A DNA stretch of 64,000 nt from G963702155 sp963702155. GTDB lineage: Bacteria > Pseudomonadota > Alphaproteobacteria > Micavibrionales > Micavibrionaceae. The position numbers and the translations under genes were made by a program. The DNA lies in assembly GCA_963702155.1 (NCBI GenBank), contig OY969717.1, forward strand, positions 1,240,001 through 1,304,000, written 5' to 3'. Positions within the stretch are counted from its first letter, which is position 1. Each line of letters starts with the position of its first letter. Below are positions 53,561 through 61,961 of the stretch, piece after piece. Below the pieces are notes generated by a model, which was not told the DNA's origin, made no database searches, and saw nothing but the letters and a program-made list of their open reading frames with translations.

Positions 53561-54403
53561 TTAAGCTGGCATTTTATTAGGCGCGGCTTTATCATTGGAA
53601 CTATAACTTCCAATAAGTTTATAAGCACCACCGACAATAATCACAACGCCAACATAAAATAATAGCTCCATACCTGTTGGACGCGGCGTGTACCCTACTA
53701 AAACCCCCATCATTTCGCCAAAAAAACTACCAGCAGACAAAATCGACGATGTATCCCACATTTCTGTACGAAGCTCTGGCAACACACCCGCCGCTATTAA
53801 GAAACGTGCGCCTTGTGCCGCCATACCCGCACTTAAAAGTATAAGCATCCAACTTGTGACACTAAAAAGATATTTTTGAAACGCGCGCAACATGCCTAGA
53901 TAAAGCATAAAGCCAATAATACTGCCACCCGCCGCGCCGATAAGGCCACCAATAATAATTTCAGAAATTGCAAAAGCGCCCGAAGCCAGCATACCGTATG
54001 TGAATAATACAATCTCCGCACCTTCGCGAAATGTCGCGAGCGCAATCACGCCAACAAGAACGTAAATAGACCTGTTCCCTTTTTTTACATCATCGCCAAC
54101 CTCTTTTAGATTTCGCGCCATATCACGGCCATGACGCTTCATCCAGATTACAGTCCAGCTTATAAAAACAACGGCAACAAACATGATTGTGGCATTAAAA
54201 ATTTCTTGCCCCATCCCGTCGATAGCTTGCGAAATACGGTCTGTAAAAAATGCGATTATAACAGACCCCAGCACACCAATACCAAGCCCGGCTAAAATTA
54301 GCTTTACACGACCTGGTAATCCCTGCGTGGCCACCATCACAATACCCAAAACAAGGGCGACCTCTATAAACTCGCGAAAAACAATGGTTGCGGTTGGAAA
54401 CAT
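53561..54403 (-). CDS. FTR1-family high-affinity iron permease (EfeU-like)
   Basis: A 280-residue inner-membrane protein with about seven helices and two REXXE iron-translocation motifs: REFIE at residues 10-14 and REGAE in LATFREGAEIVLFTYG. This is the Ftr1/EfeU pattern for ferric iron transport. The upstream gene on the same strand, ending six bases before it, encodes the periplasmic EfeO-like cupredoxin, so the two form an EfeUO-like unit. The peroxidase EfeB is not seen. A near-consensus Fur box lies upstream of the operon, so iron repression is likely. Confidence 0.93.
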   Translation of the reverse strand: MFPTATIVFREFIEVALVLGIVMVATQGLPGRVKLILAGLGIGVLGSVIIAFFTDRISQAIDGMGQEIFNATIMFVAVVFISWTVIWMKRHGRDMARNLKEVGDDVKKGNRSIYVLVGVIALATFREGAEIVLFTYGMLASGAFAISEIIIGGLIGAAGGSIIGFMLYLGMLRAFQKYLFSVTSWMLILLSAGMAAQGARFLIAAGVLPELRTEMWDTSSILSAGSFFGEMMGVLVGYTPRPTGMELLFYVGVVIIVGGAYKLIGSYSSNDKAAPNKMPA

Positions 54404-54408
54404 ATTAT

Positions 54409-55122
54409 TTACTCCGCTATAATATAGCCATTGGCTGTAGCCAGATTAAATTCGCCGAAGAAATGATACTTGCCCGGCTTCATTGGCCCTACATATACGG
54501 TGGCCTTTGAATTACCAGCAATAATCTTTTCACGACGCAAATCATCACTTTCAAATTCTTCCGGTGTGGCATCCTGATTATCGACAATAAGTTTTATTTT
54601 CTGACCAGCAGGAACATAAAGCACTTCAGGCGTAAATTTGTGATCTTTGATAACAATTAAATGCTCTGTTTTTGGTGCAGGTTTTTGTATGACTTTTTTT
54701 ACTGCGTCACCATCAAGGTTTTTTACCGCCGCCAAAAGTTTCGTATACCATGCGCTCACCTTATCTGCTTCGCCATTTTCCGATGCATAATGAATGGCTT
54801 GAACACCTTCATCTATCGCCGCCAAACGATCCGCATCATAAGCTTTTTCAGCAATCATTTTATCAATAGCCGCTTCTAGCGTATAACTGATTTGATGAAT
54901 CTCTTCCATAGAGGCGCTTTGATCTTTATCTGTAACAGCGCGGTTTTTTAATATCTCGTCAACATTTGCGAGCTTGGCATTCATAACCTTGAGTGCATCA
55001 TCAGCATCCTTTATAACCTCTGCCTCATAATGATCCACACGATCTTCCGCAGAACCATAAGCCGGCATAAAACCTATCGCTAAGGCAAGAAAACATAGGT
55101 AGATTTCACTTTTTCTAATCAT
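54409..55122 (-). CDS. Periplasmic EfeO-like protein with cupredoxin domain
   Basis: A 237-residue exported protein: a signal peptide (residues 1 to about 26, ending near AYGSAED), a helical middle part (residues 30-140) and a C-terminal cupredoxin domain: HLIVIKDHKFTPEVLYVPAG, KIKLIVDNQDATPEEFESDD and YVGPMKPGKYHFFGEFN. The DATPEEFESDD stretch is the EfeO/P19 form of the domain. It probably binds iron or copper in the periplasm and passes iron to the FTR1 permease. The ATG at 55122 has an AAAGGAAC Shine-Dalgarno; the longer frame to 55164 reads through it. Confidence 0.87.
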   Translation of the reverse strand: MIRKSEIYLCFLALAIGFMPAYGSAEDRVDHYEAEVIKDADDALKVMNAKLANVDEILKNRAVTDKDQSASMEEIHQISYTLEAAIDKMIAEKAYDADRLAAIDEGVQAIHYASENGEADKVSAWYTKLLAAVKNLDGDAVKKVIQKPAPKTEHLIVIKDHKFTPEVLYVPAGQKIKLIVDNQDATPEEFESDDLRREKIIAGNSKATVYVGPMKPGKYHFFGEFNLATANGYIIAE

Positions 55123-55228
55123 AAGTTGTAGTTCCTTTGCAAAATGAAAACTGTATTTAGCCAAAAATTGATTATAAAATACATTTAATATTTATATGCG
55201 TTATACAAAACCAATCAGAAGATGTAAA

Positions 55229-55243
55229 TGAGAATTATTATCA
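55229..55243. promoter_or_regulatory. Near-consensus Fur box
   Basis: TGAGAATTATTATCA matches the 7-1-7 Fur consensus TGATAATNATTATCA with one mismatch. It lies between the divergent iron-uptake operon (start 55122) and the LOV histidine kinase gene (start 55278), 107 and 35 bases from the two starts. Either or both may be iron-controlled. Confidence 0.65.
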
Positions 55244-55277
55244 ACAAACCATATTATCAGAGTAAAAGATTAAAGCC

Positions 55278-56396
55278 ATGGATATTAACAAAGACATTTT
55301 AGTGAAATCACTAGAACATTCAAATTTAGCACATAGCATATCTTTGGCTGGATCTGACTTACCCTTAAGTTATGTGAACAAGGCATTTACAGAACAAACG
55401 GGATACAGTTGGGAAGACTCGGTTGGTAAAAACTGTAGATTTCTACAAGGCGAAGGAACCGACCCCATAGCAATAAAAAAAATTAAAGTTGCCATTAAAA
55501 ACGAAGAACCAATTGATATTGAAATCTTAAATTATAAAAAAGATGGTACTCCCTTTTGGAATCACCTTAGATTATCACCTATCTATGACAACAAGAATGT
55601 TCTCACTGCTTTTATCGGTATACAAAGTGATATAACGCCTATCCGTGAAAAAATGAGAATAGAGCGCGAGCGACAAAAGCTTGCGGCAATGGGCCGTGTA
55701 TCATCAAACATAAATCATGAAATTAAAAACACTTTACAGCCTATTAAAATGGTTGCGGATATTTTCGAAAACTGGGAAAACTTATCATCTGATGAAATAA
55801 ATAAATGTTTAAAGATGTTAAAACAAAACATCAATTTGGCTGACTCTATTGTGCGTAGTAGCCTAACCTATGCAAAAAACAACAAAAATGAATATGAAAC
55901 ATGTTCTTTTAAAGTTATAGCACATGATGTTGCGATGTTTGCTAAAAATACAATGCAACCCAGCATACGCACACAGATAAATATTAATGAAGATCAAAGC
56001 AACTCTCTTGTAAGCATAAACAGGAATGCTTTGTACCAAATAACTCTCAACCTTACACAGAACGCCTGTGACGCCATGAAGGCTGGCGACACTCTAAAAT
56101 TATATTTTGATATATGTGACATAAAAGAAGATAGCGCGGCTGCAAATATCTTAAACCACGGTCAATATATAAAAATATGTTTCGAAGACGAAGGACACGG
56201 CATCCCAAAAGAAAATATAAAAAAAATATTCGAACCGTTTTTTTCTACCAAGTCTTTTAACGCCCGCACTGGCCTTGGTCTCTCTGTATCATATACTTTG
56301 GCAAAAGAAATGGGCGGCACCTTAATCGCCGAGTCTATAGAAAATAAAGGTACAAAATTCTCTATTTATTTGCCTGTTGTAAAAAACACTGTGTGA
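55278..56396 (+). CDS. LOV-domain (blue-light) sensor histidine kinase
   Basis: A 372-residue cytosolic kinase without membrane helices. The sensor (residues about 15-130) has the flavin-binding LOV signature: NKAFTEQTGYSWEDSVGKNC and RFLQGEGTDP, with the adduct-forming Cys53 in GKNCRFLQ. The conserved Asn/Gln contacts in NYKKDGTPFWNHLRLSP and IGIQSDIT are also kept. The kinase follows: phospho-acceptor His about 147 in SSNINHEIKNTLQPI, N box NLTQNACDAMKAG, CFEDEGHGIP, FEPFFSTKS and GLGLSVSYTLAKEMGG. Blue light would form a flavin-cysteine adduct and change kinase activity. No receiver is attached; a response regulator gene is 2.3 kb downstream. Its start is 35 bases from a Fur box. Confidence 0.9.
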   Translation: MDINKDILVKSLEHSNLAHSISLAGSDLPLSYVNKAFTEQTGYSWEDSVGKNCRFLQGEGTDPIAIKKIKVAIKNEEPIDIEILNYKKDGTPFWNHLRLSPIYDNKNVLTAFIGIQSDITPIREKMRIERERQKLAAMGRVSSNINHEIKNTLQPIKMVADIFENWENLSSDEINKCLKMLKQNINLADSIVRSSLTYAKNNKNEYETCSFKVIAHDVAMFAKNTMQPSIRTQININEDQSNSLVSINRNALYQITLNLTQNACDAMKAGDTLKLYFDICDIKEDSAAANILNHGQYIKICFEDEGHGIPKENIKKIFEPFFSTKSFNARTGLGLSVSYTLAKEMGGTLIAESIENKGTKFSIYLPVVKNTV

Positions 56397-56416
56397 TTAA
56401 AGCTTAAATGATCAAG

Positions 56417-56842
56417 CTAGGCATAAAGCATTTCTTTCGATGAATCATGCGCCATAATATCCATAATATCTAAAGGCTCATTGATCTCTATTAATATACC
56501 GTTTGGATCTTCCACAAAAAAGAAATTGTGACCGCAATCCGCTTTAGCTGGCTTCGTAACAAGTGTAATCCCCTCCCAATAAAGGGTATCATATGCGTCT
56601 TTTACACTATGTGATGGGTAGCTCAAGATCATACCGGCTACTGTTTTTCGGTAATGTTCAGGTATGGCCGCGTGTTTACTATTTATAATCGCCAGATAAA
56701 TATTAGCCCAGTCCGTACGGCGCATAACTGCAAACCCTTGTAATTCAAATGAGACTTCGTAATCTAAATAATCTTCATAGAATGCAACGGTCTCAGCATA
56801 TTTATCAGTACATATATTTGGATATGAAAAACTTGCAAACAT
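56417..56842 (-). CDS. VOC-superfamily (glyoxalase-like) protein
   Basis: A 141-residue protein with the vicinal-oxygen-chelate fold: FSYPNICTDKYAETVAFYED, then MILSYPSHSVKDAYDTLYWE, GITLVTKPAKADCGHNFFFV and EDPNGILIEINEP. The final Glu of the DPNG..EI motif is a usual metal ligand. Substrates range from methylglyoxal to aromatic compounds and antibiotics and cannot be assigned here. It is divergent from a TetR gene, with two palindromes in the shared control region, so it is a probable TetR target. Confidence 0.85.
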   Translation of the reverse strand: MFASFSYPNICTDKYAETVAFYEDYLDYEVSFELQGFAVMRRTDWANIYLAIINSKHAAIPEHYRKTVAGMILSYPSHSVKDAYDTLYWEGITLVTKPAKADCGHNFFFVEDPNGILIEINEPLDIMDIMAHDSSKEMLYA

Positions 56843-56879
56843 ATTAATTACCTCTTTACAACATTTGTTAAATCTAATA

Positions 56880-56902
56880 AATTGACTGACAGTCAGTCAA
56901 TT
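56880..56902. promoter_or_regulatory. TetR-type operator 1
   Basis: Perfect 10-bp arms AATTGACTGA and TCAGTCAATT surround CAG, in the VOC/TetR divergent spacer. A second related palindrome follows 11 bases later. Confidence 0.7.
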
Positions 56903-56913
56903 AAACATATATT

Positions 56914-56930
56914 ACTGACAGTCTGTCAGT
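56914..56930. promoter_or_regulatory. TetR-type operator 2
   Basis: ACTGACAG and CTGTCAGT are perfect 8-bp arms around one T. It shares the ACTGACAG core with operator 1 and probably binds the same TetR protein. Confidence 0.7.
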
Positions 56931-56979
56931 TGGTCAAATAAAACGGTTATTATGCTGATTTTACAGGGAGATTTAAAAG

Positions 56980-57582
56980 ATGAACAAAAAATCCAAATCC
57001 AATAGGGCAAATCTTGAAAAAACGCGTAAAATGTTCGTTGATATCGCAAAAAAAGAATTTGTGGAAAATGGTTTTTCCGGTGCCTCAACTGCAGATATAG
57101 TAGAAAAATCGGGCATGGCACGCGGTTCGCTATATTATCATTTTGGAGATAAAAGAGGCCTTTTTAAGGCCGTTTATAAATCTATTGCAAACGAATCAGC
57201 AAAAAAAATATTAAGTGTTACTCAAAACTATAAAGCACCGATAGATTCTTTATATCAAGGATGCCTTGCTTATATAAAATTATTCGAAGACCGTGCCTTT
57301 CGCAAAATTATATTAATAGAGGCACAAACAGCGCTCCCCTATGCAGACCGCATGGAAATTCAGGACAAAGGTGTGGCTATGTTGCTCCGTACACTCATCG
57401 AAAGCGCGCAAAAAGATGGATACTTTAAAAATTTGGAAAAAGAGCCGCTCGCCATTTTGATCACAGGCATTGTTGGCGAAATTGGCAGAACCTTGCATTT
57501 TAGCAAAAACAAAAAAAATGATATGAAAAAATATATACATTCATTTGAAGTAACGTTTGGACGGATTGCTAAAATTACCTAA
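56980..57582 (+). CDS. TetR-family transcriptional regulator
   Basis: A 200-residue repressor: KMFVDIAKKEFVENGFSGAS, then TADIVEKSGMARGSLYYHFG and DKRGLFKAVYKSI form the helix-turn-helix. The ligand domain includes FRKIILIEAQTALPYADRM, similar to the TetR_C_33-like group. Its own promoter carries two palindromes, which suggests autoregulation and control of the divergent VOC gene. A GGGAGA Shine-Dalgarno lies before the ATG. No resistance gene other than the VOC gene adjoins it. Confidence 0.9.
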   Translation: MNKKSKSNRANLEKTRKMFVDIAKKEFVENGFSGASTADIVEKSGMARGSLYYHFGDKRGLFKAVYKSIANESAKKILSVTQNYKAPIDSLYQGCLAYIKLFEDRAFRKIILIEAQTALPYADRMEIQDKGVAMLLRTLIESAQKDGYFKNLEKEPLAILITGIVGEIGRTLHFSKNKKNDMKKYIHSFEVTFGRIAKIT

Positions 57583-57626
57583 ACCTTGAGAATATGCTGA
57601 CTTGAAAAATAATAAAAGAGCAAAAC

Positions 57627-58139
57627 TCAACTATATTTTTCAATCGCTTTTTTAACAGCCATTTTTAACTCTTCTGACATTTGCCCGCCTTCGTTTTTTA
57701 CACCGGCCTTGTGTGTAGCTTGCATCGCATCCATATGTGCACGTACAATAACCCGTTGTGCGTTTACAGAAAGCGAGCTGGAATGAATAAAATCCCGTAA
57801 AGACTCTGCAAAATAAGCCACCACATCATGACCGCACATAGAGCCAATATCTTTGATTTCATGCGCTAGTGTAAAAACCTGATTGGACAAATCCACACGC
57901 GCATCGCCTGCTGGCATATCCTTCATTTCATCCCATAGAACGGTTAAAATCTTTAAATTTTCTGTGATTGTGTCAGAGCTAGTGATACAAAGATCTGCAA
58001 TAATTCCGTCGGCCTCTTTAATGGCATCAGGGTCAATAAAACCCTCCTTTTTATTTTTCTCCAAACCCATTTTGGACTTTAACCGGTTACCGAGCTTGTA
58101 AAGTTTTACATGTATATTTTTTTGGTTGTCCCTATACAT
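57627..58139 (-). CDS. HPt-like helical protein coupled to a response regulator
   Basis: A 170-residue all-helical protein. The stretch FTLAHEIKDIGSMCGHD (His93) has the His-x-x-Lys spacing and following glycine of histidine phosphotransfer domains, within helices that continue VVAYFAESLRDFIHSSSL. I infer a phosphotransfer or phosphatase-like role from this motif and from the neighbour. Its ATG overlaps the stop of the response regulator gene by one base (TAATG). No other domain is visible. A small helical protein of the CheZ or chemotaxis kind is the main alternative. Confidence 0.55.
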   Translation of the reverse strand: MYRDNQKNIHVKLYKLGNRLKSKMGLEKNKKEGFIDPDAIKEADGIIADLCITSSDTITENLKILTVLWDEMKDMPAGDARVDLSNQVFTLAHEIKDIGSMCGHDVVAYFAESLRDFIHSSSLSVNAQRVIVRAHMDAMQATHKAGVKNEGGQMSEELKMAVKKAIEKYS

Positions 58140-58720
58140 TATTCTCGCCCGTCGTTTCTTACGATTTGGATAAACTTAGGATCCATCACACGCTGCTCTT
58201 TACCGGAAAAAAACAAATCTTGACGCCGCCGATCCGGTCCAAAATATCCCGGCGCCCTTACAAATGTACGCGGGTTATCAATAACACTGCATATGCGTGA
58301 TGCCAGATCCGTCCCAGACAATGGCTTGACCATCGCCTCGTTCGCACCGCAATCACGCGCGCGTGAGATAACCTTCTCCGTTGTATATGCACTCACAACA
58401 ACTATAGGCAAAAAATGTACCATGTCACTAGAATTAGATCGCACCCATTCAATCAAATCCCGCCCCGATCCCTTAGGCATGAGCCAGTCTGTTATAATAA
58501 TATCAATATCAGTAATATAACGGCTTTTTTTACTAGCCTGCGTGACCTTCAAAAGCTCTATAGCCTCCTCCGCACCATCGCAAACCATAATATCCCCCAC
58601 CCCAAAAACTTTCATCATAGATGTCAGCAACGCCTGCATATAACTTGAATCCTCAACGAGCAAAATAGAAAACTGACTTAGATCGTAAGGTTGCGGTTTT
58701 TCATTTGAAAAAATAGACAT
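58139..58720 (-). CDS. Response regulator (single receiver domain plus short tail)
   Basis: A 193-residue protein with a CheY-like receiver: FSILLVEDSSYMQALLTSMM (acidic pair about 23-24), IDIIITDWLMPKGSGRDLIE (phospho-acceptor Asp78), LPIVVVSAYTTEKVI and ANEAMVKPLSG (the conserved Lys). About 50 residues follow without a DNA-binding or enzymatic domain (GYFGPDRRRQDLFFSGKEQR). The tail GPDRRRQ is common in proteobacterial receivers linked to phosphorelays. It overlaps the HPt-like gene, and together with the LOV kinase 2.3 kb upstream it could form a relay, though that is only inference. Confidence 0.88.
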   Translation of the reverse strand: MSIFSNEKPQPYDLSQFSILLVEDSSYMQALLTSMMKVFGVGDIMVCDGAEEAIELLKVTQASKKSRYITDIDIIITDWLMPKGSGRDLIEWVRSNSSDMVHFLPIVVVSAYTTEKVISRARDCGANEAMVKPLSGTDLASRICSVIDNPRTFVRAPGYFGPDRRRQDLFFSGKEQRVMDPKFIQIVRNDGRE

Positions 58721-58813
58721 GTTGGAAACTTTAGAGATGGAAAAAAGAAGAAGATTAAATCAGATAAAAAGTTTAACACATTCTCACCTGAGGAAAAGGA
58801 AAACATTTTGTGG

Positions 58814-59584
58814 TTAATTTGCAATAATAAGCGCTTGAAGGTCGTTTATAGATGCAATTTTTGACTTCATGTCTAGGTAAGATTGCTCTATCCCATCGCG
58901 ACGAAAACGAAGTGTATTAGAAATGGCATCATGATATATATCTTCACGATGTGTATGCAAATACAACATCATTTGCGCATATAAATCTAATGAAGCTTGC
59001 TCTGCTGTAAAATAATCAACATAAATTTCGGCTTGTTGATCCTTCATTTCATTCCATGACTTCATAATAGAACGTTGCAACGTGACAGGTTGCCCTTCAA
59101 GCATAATTGTAAGGGTTGTTTCTGTATTACTAAATTCCGCCAAGATACTATCAATATCTCTTTGCAAATTCGGCAATAAAGACTTTGCCAGTGTGAAATT
59201 ATCTTCTATATACTGGGCATTAGATAAATTTGATGGCCGTGCCATTTCCTTTAGCGCTTTTTTATTTTTCATATATGCCCGCGTTTGTTCGCCCATACGC
59301 TTTAAAAAATTATTTAAAACATCTTCAAAACCGCGGCGTAACGCAATCTCGGCTTCAGGTAGAGCGCTCCTCGCACTATCGATACGATCCAAATCTTTAG
59401 ACACATCCTCAATCGTGGTTCTGTTTGTCATGAGCGTAACATGATCATCACTCTTCTTCACTATCTGATAATCCGACAAAATCGACTGCACGCCATATAA
59501 CCCACCCACCCCTAAAATTAGGCCGCAAATAAAGCCAACGAATATTAAGACTTTGGATGATTTATAGACAATTTTACCGGTCAT
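58814..59584 (-). CDS. Membrane-anchored helical protein, unknown
   Basis: A 256-residue protein with one N-terminal membrane helix (about residues 10-33, KVLIFVGFICGLILGVGGLY) and a long, wholly helical periplasmic part (for example DSARSALPEAEIALRRGFED and AKSLLPNLQRDIDSILAEF). It resembles the sensory region of four-helix-bundle receptors but has no output domain. Its ATG overlaps the stop of the nucleosidase gene (ATGA, 59581-59584), so it is part of the LplT-nucleosidase operon. The response regulator lies about 90 bases downstream. I do not recognise a family. Confidence 0.6.
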   Translation of the reverse strand: MTGKIVYKSSKVLIFVGFICGLILGVGGLYGVQSILSDYQIVKKSDDHVTLMTNRTTIEDVSKDLDRIDSARSALPEAEIALRRGFEDVLNNFLKRMGEQTRAYMKNKKALKEMARPSNLSNAQYIEDNFTLAKSLLPNLQRDIDSILAEFSNTETTLTIMLEGQPVTLQRSIMKSWNEMKDQQAEIYVDYFTAEQASLDLYAQMMLYLHTHREDIYHDAISNTLRFRRDGIEQSYLDMKSKIASINDLQALIIAN

Positions 59585-60180
59585 TTTTTCAAATCTCCGC
59601 GTGCTTCAAGCACTTTAATCGTTTGCTCATACGCATTTTTAAGCGCTTCTGCCGCATGGTGAAGCGCGGCGCGCCAATCATCATCGGCCTCATCATCTGC
59701 GCCATCCGATATATATTTAAGACATAAAAATGGCACATCATGCCGTTTGCAGGTAAGCGCAAGTGCATACGCCTCCATATCGACAAAATCAAATGCGGCC
59801 GCTTTCTCGCTCGCATCAAAATTATCGCCCGTTCCGCAAATTCCATTTGCTAAATGCTCTGATCTAAGACCGTATTCAAGGATAACTGGCTCTTTACTAA
59901 AAGGTGTTTTAAACGCTTCAACACCTAAAAAGGTTACATCCATATCGCGCTGGATAAATTGTGTGGGATTTACAACATCTCCCCCTTTGAAGCGGCGCGA
60001 CCCTGCAGTCCCCATATTAACCACCAAATCAGGGATACCATATTTCATAAAATATTGCATTAAACCGTAAACGGCATTGACCTTTCCAATTCCGGTATGC
60101 AAAACAATATGGCCATCAAAAACATCCTGACTTTCTTCCGTCATGGCAAATACAAGTACAACATGCAGATCATCACTCAT
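59581..60180 (-). CDS. MTA/SAH-nucleosidase-like phosphorylase-fold protein
   Basis: A 199-residue nucleoside phosphorylase-fold protein. Markers are LVVNMGTAGSRRFKGGDVVN, IVLHTGIGKVNAVYGLMQY, AFDFVDMEAYALALTCKRHD and FLCLKYISDGADDEADDD with the catalytic Asp in SDGAD. Enzymes of this type cleave the glycosidic bond of adenosyl or other purine nucleosides (MtnN or futalosine hydrolase). The sequence is shorter than E. coli MtnN and the exact substrate is open. I start at the ATG at 60180, which overlaps the stop of the LplT-like gene (ATGA); seven upstream codons are also open. Confidence 0.82.
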   Translation of the reverse strand: MSDDLHVVLVFAMTEESQDVFDGHIVLHTGIGKVNAVYGLMQYFMKYGIPDLVVNMGTAGSRRFKGGDVVNPTQFIQRDMDVTFLGVEAFKTPFSKEPVILEYGLRSEHLANGICGTGDNFDASEKAAAFDFVDMEAYALALTCKRHDVPFLCLKYISDGADDEADDDWRAALHHAAEALKNAYEQTIKVLEARGDLKK

Positions 60181-61496
60181 ATTTTCTTCATTTCTCTCCA
60201 AATATAAAGGCCGTTTATAATGCTTAAAAACCCGATAATTGCAAAAAGGTAATGCACCTCAAATCCTGCTCCATAAATCGCAAGTGCAACAATGGCAGAG
60301 CATAACATAAATAAAGCATCCACAATCGACCCCGCCGCTACGGTTTCGGCAATCTTATCAGCCGAAAGTCGATCTTGAATAAGCGTTTTTAATGGCACCA
60401 TGTAAATACCGCCCGCCAGCGCCAGTGCAAATAAATCGAATAAAATCCACCAGCCCTGCCATAATGAAAGAAACATAAGAATATCCGCACCTGATTGCAC
60501 GCCCTCTTGTGGAATTGAAATAGCTATTGGAAATACATCACTCAAAGACATACGAAAAAAATCAAAGGAAAATAACCCAATCGCAAATGCTGCGTAAGGC
60601 ACAAATCGAATAGAAACCGTACCTTTCAGTAAACGATTATTCAAAAGCCCGCCAATCACAACGCCTAACGAAAACACAGTCATAAATAACGTTAAAACAT
60701 CCGTATGGACATTTAAAACAAGGCTCGTATAATTTGGTAATTGCGCCAGATATATCGCGGCAAAGAAAAAGAAAAAACCGCTACCCAAAAGCGCCAGCCT
60801 AATATCCGCTTTTTGCTTGGCAATAAATCCAAAAATTTTAAAAAACTTGATTAATATCCTTGAATTTATGGGCTCTTTTTTTGCCGCCGCTGACAAATGC
60901 GAGGGTGCAGCCGGAATAAACATCGCGCCACTATACCCTGCCAATGCGCATAAAATAAGAATGCTACAATTCAGCAAAAGAGGATATTGAAGCGAAAGCC
61001 AGCTCCCGAGCAACGTACCCATCAAAATTGCAAGAAATGTTCCAGTGTTAACAAGCGCGTTACCGGCAATAAGTTCGTGCGTTTTGAGGTGTTGCGGAAT
61101 AATGGCAAACTTCGCAGGACTAAATAAGGCCGATTGCACTCCAAATAAAAGTAACACACTCATTAACCAGAAAATCGAGCCAATTATAAACCCGACAACC
61201 GCTAAAATAGCAATACCAATCTCCGCCAGTTTAATATACCGAATGACAGATCCTTTATCCATGCGATCTGCTATATCACTACCTAAAAAGGGTAATAAAA
61301 TAAACGGAACAACAAACAACCCCGTGGCAAAGGTAACAACGGTTTCAGGTGAAAAATCACCTGTATCAAAAACACCATAGGCAATCATAACGATAAAAAG
61401 AGTTTTAAAAAAATTGTCGTTAAATGCACCCAAAAACTGCGCGATGAAAAAAGGGGCAAAGCGCCTTAAGCCAAACAAAAGAAACTGGTTATTCAT
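60177..61496 (-). CDS. MFS transporter of the LplT (lysophospholipid) type
   Basis: A 439-residue twelve-helix transporter. The opening FAPFFIAQFLGAFNDNFFKT is the hallmark of LplT and of the transporter half of the Aas fusion, which flips lysophospholipids into the cytoplasm. Further markers are PFILLPFLGSDIADRMDKGS and the IIPQHLKTHELIAGNALVNT segment. No acyltransferase gene follows; the next genes are the nucleosidase and the helical membrane protein, all overlapping. I start at the ATG at 61496 (MNNQFLLFG); the frame continues nine codons upstream. Confidence 0.85.
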   Translation of the reverse strand: MNNQFLLFGLRRFAPFFIAQFLGAFNDNFFKTLFIVMIAYGVFDTGDFSPETVVTFATGLFVVPFILLPFLGSDIADRMDKGSVIRYIKLAEIGIAILAVVGFIIGSIFWLMSVLLLFGVQSALFSPAKFAIIPQHLKTHELIAGNALVNTGTFLAILMGTLLGSWLSLQYPLLLNCSILILCALAGYSGAMFIPAAPSHLSAAAKKEPINSRILIKFFKIFGFIAKQKADIRLALLGSGFFFFFAAIYLAQLPNYTSLVLNVHTDVLTLFMTVFSLGVVIGGLLNNRLLKGTVSIRFVPYAAFAIGLFSFDFFRMSLSDVFPIAISIPQEGVQSGADILMFLSLWQGWWILFDLFALALAGGIYMVPLKTLIQDRLSADKIAETVAAGSIVDALFMLCSAIVALAIYGAGFEVHYLFAIIGFLSIINGLYIWREMKKI

Positions 61497-61543
61497 GAAG
61501 AGTATGATATCCGCTAAAAACACATTTTAAAATCTTAAAAATT

Positions 61544-61559
61544 TGTAACGCATGTTACA
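61544..61559. promoter_or_regulatory. Palindrome in the LplT/rhodanese divergent region
   Basis: TGTAAC and GTTACA (6-bp arms, 4-base spacer) lie between the divergent transporter and rhodanese genes, about 105 bases before the rhodanese start. A dimeric regulator site is possible. Confidence 0.4.
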
Positions 61560-61664
61560 CCTTAAAGAAACGTAAAAAGTATAATTTATGAATTGTTTAT
61601 ACCCCGTCTTTTAAAGTAAGACTAAATACGATAGAAACATTTTTTAAAAGATAAGGTCAGGCGT

Positions 61665-61955
61665 ATGCAAACAATAACGATCAAAGCGTTTGAAGATTTG
61701 AATGATCCCGTTTTAATTGATGTACGCGAACAAAATGAATGGGGTGCGGGTCACATCAAAAATGCGGAATTTCTTCCATTATCTAAAATTATAAAAGGCA
61801 TTGCGCCTGGTCACGATCTAAAAACGCCAATTATACTATACTGTCAAGCTGGCGTAAGAAGCGCACAAGCTATAGAGATTTTAAAGCTTAAAGGCTATGA
61901 AAACCTTACAAATCTTGAAGGTGGGTACGCCGCATGGCTCGCATCAAAAGCATGA
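61665..61955 (+). CDS. Single-domain rhodanese-like sulfurtransferase
   Basis: A 96-residue rhodanese: ALIDVREQNEWGAGHIKNAE-like start (here LIDVREQNEWGAGHIKNAEF) and active-site loop ILYCQAGVRSAQAIEIL with the persulfide Cys in CQAGVRS. It moves sulfane sulfur between small thiols or proteins; partner unknown. An AAGGTCAGG Shine-Dalgarno precedes the ATG. The NodT-type gene starts six bases after its stop, so the two form one transcript, an unusual companion for an efflux system. Confidence 0.92.
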   Translation: MQTITIKAFEDLNDPVLIDVREQNEWGAGHIKNAEFLPLSKIIKGIAPGHDLKTPIILYCQAGVRSAQAIEILKLKGYENLTNLEGGYAAWLASKA

Positions 61956-61961
61956 GATAAT

